Source: an uncultured Prevotella sp. (lineage in GTDB: Bacteria; Bacteroidota; Bacteroidia; Bacteroidales; Bacteroidaceae). From it: a DNA stretch of 40,133 nt. The stretch is from NCBI GenBank assembly GCA_902491375.1, contig CABUHE010000018.1:1-40133 (forward strand), read 5' to 3'. Positions 8,700 through 14,769 of this stretch are shown piece after piece (within the stretch, counting starts at the first letter, position 1; the number at the start of each line of letters is the position of its first letter). The notes under the pieces were generated by a model. That model saw nothing but the letters and a program-made list of their open reading frames with translations. It searched no databases and was not told the origin of the DNA. A program made the translations under genes and the position numbers.

Positions 8700-9206
8700 T
8701 AGGAGAAACGGAACTAATTTTTTATGAAAATACTGCTAAAACCTGTTATTGTGTCGATGAGACTTTCATTTTTTAGTTCTTTCCTACTTGTATATCGGTA
8801 CGTGATAATATATCCGCTAACCGGCTGATTTACAACGTGTAGTTTTATATTGTACAATAAGCTGTAACTGTTCTTGCTTCTTTCTGTTGTTTTGGTATCA
8901 GTTATTTCAATTATAATCTGAAACTTGAACGGCTTTTCTTTATGTTGATTATTAAGATTTTATTGTATGAGTGTGTTTTTGAATATTTATGTTACGCCTT
9001 AATTTAATGGTATGTAAAGGTTGTCTTGTTTTAATGTTTGGTGTATGGCAATGCGCATCATAAGAGCTGTTTTTTGAGAACAAGCCCTTTTCATGATTGA
9101 ATTGTTTTACGCTTGCAATGCGGATTTATTGCATCTGCAAGCGCAATTTACAATTCTTATATTCCTGTTTTTATATTTTTTTCTTTATTCTTTGTCGTGG
9201 AACAAC
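8700..9206. other. Intergenic region without recognised gene
   Basis: Half a kilobase of AT-rich sequence with no credible frame. It holds an inverted repeat CGCTTGCA/TGCAAGCG (9110-9143), 64 bases past the Lrp stop, which could be its terminator though the T-run is poor. A stretch near 9062-9095 loosely recalls the AAAGR-N4-YCTTTT units of the 22-base arrays but is too degraded to call. Confidence 0.4.
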
Positions 9207-9701
9207 TTAATCTTCTGTTGTTTCCGTTTCATCCAAAGGCATATCAACTATCGGCAACTGACGGCTGAAAGCTGAGTTGAAAGATATGATTGTCTCGCTT
9301 CTTGACAGACCGAGAGGTTGCAGACGGTCATGAATTATGTTCAGCAAGTGATGATTGTTGGTTGCATAAATCTTGATGAACATGTCGTAGTCGCCTGTCG
9401 TATAGTGACATTCTACAACTTCTGGGATTTTCTTAAGCTCATCAACGACCTCGTCGAATTTCTCAGGATTCTTCAGGTTGAGTCCCATATAGGCGCATGT
9501 CTCATAGCCTATCTTTTCAGGGTCGATGATGAATTTAGAGCCTTTAAGTACTCCCAGGTTGTTAAGTTTTTGTATGCGCTGATGAATGGCTGCGCCACTC
9601 ACATTGCACGAACGTGCTACTTCCAAGAAGGGGATTCTTGCATCTTCTGCAATTAATTTGAGAATCTTCTTGTCTAATGAATCTAAATTGTGATGTGCCA
9701 T
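9207..9701 (-). CDS. Lrp/AsnC family transcriptional regulator
   Basis: The 164-residue protein has the AsnC-type winged helix at the N-terminus (LDSLDKKILKLIAEDARIPF..., then VSGAAIHQRIQKLNNLGVL) followed by the RAM ligand-binding domain (ETCAYMGLNL...VVECHYTTGDYDMFIKIYATN). It should bind DNA as an oligomer and sense an amino acid or similar small molecule. Start 9701 is favoured over 9752 because MAHHNLDSLDKKIL is the usual beginning of the family. It is transcribed alone from the promoter at 9788-9817; its targets cannot be read from the window. Confidence 0.9.
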   Translation of the reverse strand: MAHHNLDSLDKKILKLIAEDARIPFLEVARSCNVSGAAIHQRIQKLNNLGVLKGSKFIIDPEKIGYETCAYMGLNLKNPEKFDEVVDELKKIPEVVECHYTTGDYDMFIKIYATNNHHLLNIIHDRLQPLGLSRSETIISFNSAFSRQLPIVDMPLDETETTED

Positions 9702-9787
9702 TGCGGTTGTAAGTTTACTTTGGTTATAAATTTTGACAAAATAGATAAACAACTTAATGTCAAATACATATTGCCAATAAATTTATG

Positions 9788-9817
9788 CAAAGATACGATA
9801 AAAATATCAGTTAAACA
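9788..9817 (-). promoter_or_regulatory. Promoter of the Lrp/AsnC gene
   Basis: TATCTTTG on the minus strand (9788-9795) with TTG 19 bases upstream (9815-9817). Confidence 0.7.
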
Positions 9818-9879
9818 ATGAATTGTAAGTGTTTTTTCAACTTTTAGCTATAGATTAAAACAAAATACGAAAAAGTTGA

Positions 9880-10347
9880 TTATTTTTTCCCCTTTTGTGT
9901 TGCTGAATAGCTGATTCTTAGTGCACCTGCTTTGCGTAGTGCTTGCTTAACATCAGTTATGATACCCATTTCCGTACCGCGGTCGGCCTTGATTGATACG
10001 CTCATTGCCTGTTCGTCTTCAGGTGACATACGTTCTCGTTCTTCGGCAACATAGTCTGTTACGTCGGTTGTATTTGCTATTTTGTCGTTAAGTTGTATCT
10101 GTGTTTTGTTGCCGATTGTGCGGCTCATTTCGTCCGTTGGTTTACCTATATATATGTATGTAACGGCAGATTTTTTGACAAGTCGTGTCAATTCGGTACC
10201 CTCTGGAATCTGATATTTTACTTTTAATGTAACTTCTCTCATGTGGGTAACCGTAATGAAAAAGAACAGTACGGTAAAAATAAGGTCAGGCAACGCGGAT
10301 GTGTTGAGCTGCGGAACCTCACGTCTTGCACGGCTGAACAGACTCAT
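9880..10347 (-). CDS. exbD: ExbD/TolR biopolymer transport protein, second copy
   Basis: The 155-residue protein has a short cytoplasmic N-terminus, one membrane helix (LPDLIFTVLFFFITVTHM) with an aspartate at its start in the position of the proton-carrying Asp of ExbD, and a periplasmic domain. It forms part of the proton-driven Ton motor. It overlaps the upstream exbD by four bases (ATGA at 10344-10347) and ends the operon. The two ExbD proteins differ in length and periplasmic sequence, so they may form a mixed stator or serve different TonB proteins. Confidence 0.88.
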   Translation of the reverse strand: MSLFSRARREVPQLNTSALPDLIFTVLFFFITVTHMREVTLKVKYQIPEGTELTRLVKKSAVTYIYIGKPTDEMSRTIGNKTQIQLNDKIANTTDVTDYVAEERERMSPEDEQAMSVSIKADRGTEMGIITDVKQALRKAGALRISYSATQKGKK

Positions 10348-10883
10348 TGCTCACCTCCTTTCCCGTCGCCGGTGATTGTTTCTATTATCTGTTGCGGGTA
10401 ATAGCTTCTTATCGCATCACGCTCTTCAGGCGTACACATGGCGTATAAACGTCCGTATTTTTTCAGTGCGTATCTGTTACGCAGTGCGTTGTATGCTGCT
10501 ACAATCTCATTCTGTACGTTGAAGTAGGTGTCATAAGCAGCGTTGCGGTCTACTTCAAGTTTTATTACACGCTTCTGTCTGTTAGCACCGGCATCGGCAA
10601 ATGTCGCTACGCGTTGTCTCAACATGTTGATGTCATACGTCTTGTCGTCAACAATAAGCTGGCTTTCGGCTGTAAGCTTTATCGACAACACGTTGCTCCG
10701 CTCTATGTCAGTAGGCTGTTCCTGCTTCTGCTCGTCGCTCATCGGAGGCAGCATACGTGCCAGTCCCTTATCAGTGTCCATTGAAGTCATGATAAGGAAG
10801 AACACCAACAGAATGAATGAGATGTCTGCTGTCGATGTTGTGTTAAGTTGTGGAACAATGCGTTTGTCGCGACGTAGAATCAT
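10344..10883 (-). CDS. exbD: ExbD/TolR biopolymer transport protein, first copy
   Basis: The 179-residue protein shows the ExbD layout: basic N-terminus (RRDKRIVPQLNTTSTADISF), one membrane helix with its key Asp (ADISFILLVFFLIMTSM) and a periplasmic domain of about 130 residues. It sits between the four-helix membrane protein and the second exbD in what reads as one operon; the 141-base gap upstream has no clear promoter. It should work with ExbB at 11549-12433 to energise TonB, whose gene is at 34576-35298. Confidence 0.88.
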   Translation of the reverse strand: MILRRDKRIVPQLNTTSTADISFILLVFFLIMTSMDTDKGLARMLPPMSDEQKQEQPTDIERSNVLSIKLTAESQLIVDDKTYDINMLRQRVATFADAGANRQKRVIKLEVDRNAAYDTYFNVQNEIVAAYNALRNRYALKKYGRLYAMCTPEERDAIRSYYPQQIIETITGDGKGGEQ

Positions 10884-11024
10884 GATGCTTTCTGATTATC
10901 AGATATTATGACACGTTTTTATTGTTATTTTGCCTGTGTTTATCTGTCTGTTGTAATTCGTGCGCAGCTGATTTGCAGGTTATTTGCAGGTTTTTGGTCG
11001 AATAAACCCTGCTCATAGGGCATC

Positions 11025-11552
11025 TCAAGGCTTGCGTATGCTTATTTTTCTGTTGTATCCAGAGAGTCCTAATGCCACAACGCAGACCGCAATGACGAGC
11101 AGTACAATCGATGTGTTGATGAACATGTCGGTAGCTTTCAGCCAGAAAGTGTCTGCATATCTTACGCCATTTACAGTTACAGGTTCAGACGAACCGGACG
11201 CAAATGTTATAATAAGACATACAAAGAGCAATATCGCCGTGCCCCATGCGATTTTGGCTGCCGGAATGTTGTTGACGACAGTCTGCGACTTACCGCCACG
11301 TTTCATGCTTATTACGACAGCTGCCACAGCCAGTATTACCGAGGCTGTTATGAGCGTGTAGATGAATATTAGCACAAGGTCGGTAAGCATCGGGGCGTTG
11401 AATTCGGGGTCGTCTTCAAACGGAATGTCGTATCCAATGAAGAAGAAAGCTCCGAATATCAGCACGATTAGTGTCACAAGAGCGTAGAGAACTCCTGTGG
11501 ATATCTGTTCGGCTTTCAGCTTCTTTATTCCTTGTATGGATAAGCGTTTCAT
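11025..11552 (-). CDS. Four-helix membrane protein in the exbBD operon
   Basis: The 175-residue protein has four clear hydrophobic helices at about residues 20-40, 58-84, 98-117 and 143-163, with short loops. Its start overlaps the stop of exbB by four bases (11549-11552), so the two are translationally coupled. It lies between exbB and the two exbD genes, where Bacteroidota often carry an uncharacterised membrane protein. A role as an accessory of the Ton motor is inferred from position only. I do not recognise a named family. Confidence 0.75.
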   Translation of the reverse strand: MKRLSIQGIKKLKAEQISTGVLYALVTLIVLIFGAFFFIGYDIPFEDDPEFNAPMLTDLVLIFIYTLITASVILAVAAVVISMKRGGKSQTVVNNIPAAKIAWGTAILLFVCLIITFASGSSEPVTVNGVRYADTFWLKATDMFINTSIVLLVIAVCVVALGLSGYNRKISIRKP

Positions 11553-12433
11553 TTCGTAAGTTTGTATTTCATTATGATGTCGAGCAGTGTTATTGCCGAT
11601 TCTTCCATCTGGCTGGTTATGTGCTCGATTTTAGACAGAATGTAGTTGTAGAACACTTGTAGTATAAGTGCTGCTATGAGTCCGAAGATTGTGGTTATAA
11701 GAGCCACCTTCATACCTGCGGCAACGATTGTCGGACTTATGTCACCGGCCTGCTGTATCTGTTCGAACGACATCACCATACCAATCACTGTGCCGAGGAA
11801 TCCGAGCGACGGAGCCATTGTGATGAACAGCGTAATCCATGAGCAGCCTTTTTCAAGGTTGGCAGCCTGCACCGTTCCGTATGATGTTATGCTGCGTTCG
11901 ATGTCCTCCATTGAGTCGTCGATGCGTGAGAGACCTTGATAGCAGATTGAAGCTACCGGACCGCGTGTCTCGCGGCAGATTGCTTTTGAGCCTTCTATGT
12001 CGCCGGCCATAATCTTGTCTTCGATGTCAGACATTAGTTTTTTTGCGTTAATCTCTGACAGTGTGAGGTAGATTATGCGCTCAATGCAGAATGCAAGACC
12101 CAGCACCAGAGCAAGAGCCACGAACGACATGAAGCCGGCGCTGCCCTCGATGTATTTCGTCTTGAGCATCTTGTGGAATCCTACACTTTCAACAGGAGCC
12201 ATCGTTGAGTCCGGCACTTCTGCCATGTCGATTGCCGAAGAGTCGGCTGCAAGCATGTTGTAGGCTGAGTCTGAGTTCACAGTTGAGTCTTTACTGCCGT
12301 TGCCGTCAGTGGCAAGGGTCTTATTTTCCTTCGCTGCCATGCCTGGTGATTTTGTTTCCTGAGCTTGAGCATTAAGGCATGTGGAAAATACAAGGAGCGT
12401 GATTGTCGCAATAGTTGCAATCAAGTTGTTCAT
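11549..12433 (-). CDS. exbB: MotA/TolQ/ExbB proton channel protein
   Basis: The 294-residue protein has an N-terminal signal-like helix (ending about NAQAQ), a low-complexity Ser/Asp/Ala linker to about residue 80, then the three-helix ExbB core: GFMSFVALALVLGLAFCIERI, ITLFITMAPSLGFLGTVIGMVMSF and ALITTIFGLIAALILQVFYNYI. The GFLGTVIGM motif is the family hallmark. The long extra N-terminus with its linker is typical of Bacteroidota ExbB. The start is set at 12433 because the longer frame (to 12637) reads through two tRNA genes. Confidence 0.9.
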   Translation of the reverse strand: MNNLIATIATITLLVFSTCLNAQAQETKSPGMAAKENKTLATDGNGSKDSTVNSDSAYNMLAADSSAIDMAEVPDSTMAPVESVGFHKMLKTKYIEGSAGFMSFVALALVLGLAFCIERIIYLTLSEINAKKLMSDIEDKIMAGDIEGSKAICRETRGPVASICYQGLSRIDDSMEDIERSITSYGTVQAANLEKGCSWITLFITMAPSLGFLGTVIGMVMSFEQIQQAGDISPTIVAAGMKVALITTIFGLIAALILQVFYNYILSKIEHITSQMEESAITLLDIIMKYKLTK

Positions 12434-12459
12434 ATCCTTAAGGATTAAAAAAACGTTAG

Positions 12460-12547
12460 CGGAAAGAGGGGGATTCGAACCCCCGATACGCTTTTGGCGT
12501 ATACACGCTTTCCAGGCGTGCCTCTTAAGCCACTCGAGCATCTTTCC
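12460..12547 (-). tRNA. tRNA-Ser (anticodon GGA)
   Basis: The 88-base minus-strand sequence folds as a type II tRNA. The acceptor arms GGAAAGA/TCTTTCC, the anticodon stem CACGC/GCGTG around loop CTGGAAA (anticodon GGA), a long variable arm (TACGCC/..GGCGTA class) and a T loop with GGTTCGAATCC are all visible. The CCA end is not encoded. It lies 27 bases before the start of exbB and 66 bases after tRNA-Arg. Confidence 0.95.
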
Positions 12548-12612
12548 CGAACAAGGCTTCGGCAATCGTCGTTGTTTGCCGGGGTTATTATCTGTCCTAC
12601 CTTTTTTGCAAG

Positions 12613-12686
12613 TGATCCCGTTGGGATTCAAACCCAAGACCTTCAGAACCGGAATCTGACGCTCTATTCAGCTAAGCTACGGGACC
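12613..12686 (-). tRNA. tRNA-Arg (anticodon CCG)
   Basis: The 74-base minus-strand sequence has acceptor arms GGTCCCG/CGGGATC, anticodon stem TCAGA/TCTGA around loop TTCCGGT (anticodon CCG, reading CGG codons) and a T arm TTGGGTTTGAATCCCAA. The CCA is not encoded. With the tRNA-Ser it probably starts the transcript that continues into exbB. Confidence 0.94.
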
Positions 12687-12704
12687 AGTTTTTTACAATT
12701 GTCT

Positions 12705-12712
12705 GCAAAGGT
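12705..12712 (-). promoter_or_regulatory. Promoter -7 element before the tRNA pair and exbB
   Basis: TACCTTTG on the minus strand fits TAnnTTTG and lies 19 bases upstream of tRNA-Arg. A TTG at the usual distance is not present. No other promoter was seen between the tRNAs and exbB. Confidence 0.5.
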
Positions 12713-12754
12713 AATACTTTTTCCCTAATAACGGCGAGAAAATTTATAATTAAG

Positions 12755-12821
12755 AGTTAAGAATCAGAAAAAAATATGCTGACTGTCGTAAATTCAGCTT
12801 ATAGCTTTCTGATTCTTAACT
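12755..12821 (-). terminator. Terminator of the tryptophanase gene
   Basis: Perfect 16-base arms AGTTAAGAATCAGAAA (12755-12770) and TTTCTGATTCTTAACT (12806-12821) start 24 bases past the tnaA stop. The arm shares AGAGTTAAGAAT with the terminator at 20951-21019, suggesting a reused terminator sequence. Confidence 0.7.
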
Positions 12822-12844
12822 ATATGGATTTTTCAACGTTTTTC

Positions 12845-14221
12845 TTATCCGAGACGTTCAAGCTGCACGGTGAAGTGGCGCATCAGAGGAGCTTCCCAAG
12901 CAATTCTGACGCCACGTGTAATCTGCTCGCGGCGGTCGTACACGTTCTTCAGCGCGGCTGCTATTACTGCCATGTGGTTGTCTGTGTAGACGCGGCGGGG
13001 TATTGCAAGGCGTAGCAGGTCGAGTCCTGTGAAGCGGTTCTCACGTGTAACAGGGTCGCGGTCGGCAAGCAGATAACCGATTTCGCATCCGCGGATGCCG
13101 GCTTCGAGATACAGTTCAATGGTCAGTGTCTGTGCCGGGAACTCCTCTTTGGGCACGTGTGTCAGCACCTTAGGCGCGTCGATGAATATGGCGTGACCGC
13201 CGGCCGGACGCTGATAAGGTATGCCGTATTGGTCGAGCAGACTTGCCAGATACTGCACCTGGTGGATGCGTGTCTCGAGGTTGTCAAACTCTGTGTTCTC
13301 GTCAAGGCCTATTGCCAGCGCGTCCATGTCGCGTCCGTTCATACCACCATATGTAAGGTAACCCTCAAACTGCACGCAGTAGCCTTTTGCTCCGTCATAC
13401 CAGTCCTGACGGTTTGTAGCGATAAATCCGCCCATGTTTACGATACCGTCTTTCTTCGCGCTCATGGTCATGCCGTCGGCAAGTGAGAACATCTCGCGAG
13501 CTATCTCCTTAATAGATTTGTCCGCATAGCCTTTTTCGCGTGTCTTTATGAAGTATGCGTTCTCGGCAAAGCGTGCAGAGTCGAAAACTACGGGCTTGCC
13601 ATATTTGTCGGCCACCTGTCTTACCTGTCTTAGGTTTTCCATTGACACGGGCTGTCCGCCTGCGGTGTTGTTGGTTATTGTTACTATAATAAAAGGTATG
13701 CGGTCTGCATGTTCTTTCAGTGCGTTTTCAAGTTTCACGGGGTCTACGTTGCCCTTGAACGGCACTTCCAGCTGAGTGTCCTTTGCCTCGTCGACAGTGC
13801 AGTCGAGTGCTATCGCTTTTCGTCCTTCGATATGTCCCTTCGTAGTGTCGAAATGAGAGTTGCCGGGCACGATGTCGCCCTCGTGTACGAGATAAGAGAA
13901 GAGTACGTTCTCGGCTGCGCGTCCCTGGTGTGTCGGTATTACGTAGTCAAAGCCGGTTATTCTCTTGATTGTATCTTTCAGTCTGAAGAATGATTCAGCT
14001 CCGGCGTAGCTCTCGTCGCCCATCATTATGCCTGCCCACTGGCGGTCGCTCATTGCGCCTGTGCCTGAGTCGGTCAGCAGGTCGATATACACCTGGCGGG
14101 CTTTCAGTTGAAATACGTTGTAGTGAGCTTCTTTTATCCATTGTTCGCGTTCCTCGCGTGTACTTTTACGGATAGGCTCAACCATCTTGATTTTCCAAGA
14201 TTCTGCAAAGGGTAATTCCAT
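12845..14221 (-). CDS. tnaA: Tryptophanase (tryptophan indole-lyase)
   Basis: The 458-residue PLP enzyme splits tryptophan into indole, pyruvate and ammonia. It shares with E. coli TnaA the blocks DLLTDSGTGAMS (47-58), VVFDSARFAENAYF (211-224), MSAKKD with the candidate PLP lysine K257, and GIRGCEIG. Tyrosine phenol-lyase, the close alternative, has DATRCVENAYF and RSMERG instead, so tryptophanase is preferred. The PLP phosphate loop reads THQGRAAEN, with Ala102 where both families usually have Gly. The start at 14221 (MELPFAESWKIK) gives the usual length; the frame to 14296 crosses the promoter. No tnaC-like leader or permease gene is next to it. Monocistronic. Confidence 0.9.
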   Translation of the reverse strand: MELPFAESWKIKMVEPIRKSTREEREQWIKEAHYNVFQLKARQVYIDLLTDSGTGAMSDRQWAGIMMGDESYAGAESFFRLKDTIKRITGFDYVIPTHQGRAAENVLFSYLVHEGDIVPGNSHFDTTKGHIEGRKAIALDCTVDEAKDTQLEVPFKGNVDPVKLENALKEHADRIPFIIVTITNNTAGGQPVSMENLRQVRQVADKYGKPVVFDSARFAENAYFIKTREKGYADKSIKEIAREMFSLADGMTMSAKKDGIVNMGGFIATNRQDWYDGAKGYCVQFEGYLTYGGMNGRDMDALAIGLDENTEFDNLETRIHQVQYLASLLDQYGIPYQRPAGGHAIFIDAPKVLTHVPKEEFPAQTLTIELYLEAGIRGCEIGYLLADRDPVTRENRFTGLDLLRLAIPRRVYTDNHMAVIAAALKNVYDRREQITRGVRIAWEAPLMRHFTVQLERLG

Positions 14222-14253
14222 AGAGTTTAGGTTTAAGTAAAAAATTAATGCGT

Positions 14254-14283
14254 CAAATTTAGCAAAAAAATTCCATGCTGCAA
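14254..14283 (-). promoter_or_regulatory. Promoter of the tryptophanase gene
   Basis: TAAATTTG on the minus strand (14254-14261) with TTG 19 bases upstream (14281-14283), 33 bases before the start codon. The short leader leaves no room for a TnaC-type attenuation peptide. Confidence 0.65.
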
Positions 14284-14488
14284 GGGCTTTTGTCATTTTT
14301 TTGTTTTGTCTGTCTGTCCGTATTACAGTAGCCTGTTCATACTGTACGGTGATGATATTTTGTGCGCTTAATGATGCTTCCGCTTTTTATTGTTTGCAGG
14401 TATTTTAATGTTTAACGGTGCGATGTATTAAGTTTATGCCGTTAAACCGTTTTCGTTACAATTCAGTACATACACAACTTGCATTGTG

Positions 14489-14576
14489 AGAGGGTATCTT
14501 TTGCGTTCTAAAAGACGGTCTTTCAGCTCGTAAAAGATGCCCTTTCGTGACGCGAAACATGCTTGTTTTGATTTGA
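14489..14576. repeat. 22-base periodic array, copy B (4 units)
   Basis: Units begin at 14489, 14511, 14533 and 14555, each 22 bases. Units 1-3 follow (A)AAGR-N4-YCTTT and unit 4 reads AAACATGCTTGTTTTG. The succession of a CTTTC unit followed by an AAACA unit matches copy C unit for unit, and copy A in reverse complement. The array lies between the tryptophanase promoter and the terminator of the rhamnosidase operon. Confidence 0.75.
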
Positions 14577-14660
14577 AAGAAATATGTGGCAGCAGCTTTC
14601 TGATTGTTACTGATACGAACGTTGATGTATTTTGTGGATTAAAGTCTGGTATAGTGATAT

Positions 14661-14707
14661 AAAAAATCACGGCGTAATGTCCTTTGGTAAGGATTTTTAC
14701 GCCGCGA
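14661..14707 (-). terminator. Terminator of the rhamnosidase operon
   Basis: Arms TCACGGCGTAA (14667-14677) and TTACGCCGCGA (14697-14707) pair with one wobble. An inner stem (TCCTT/AAGGA) extends them, and TTTTTTAT follows on the minus strand. It lies about 60 bases past the stop at 14770. Confidence 0.8.
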
Positions 14708-14769
14708 TGAATTGATGTTTTTGAAATGTGTTTATATTTAATTTTAGCTATGTTCTTCTGTTTTTTTAT

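Noticed and set aside
9062..9095. Fifth copy of the 22-base array
   Set aside because: Only two loose cores (AAGAGCTGTTTT, AAGCCCTTTT) at the wrong spacing; too weak to count.
12434..12637. Extended N-terminus of exbB
   Set aside because: The frame reads through tRNA-Ser and part of the tRNA spacer; the ATG at 12433 gives a proper signal-like start.
12845..14221. Tyrosine phenol-lyase
   Set aside because: The N-terminal half resembles it, but DSARFAENAYF and the CEIG motif are those of tryptophanases.
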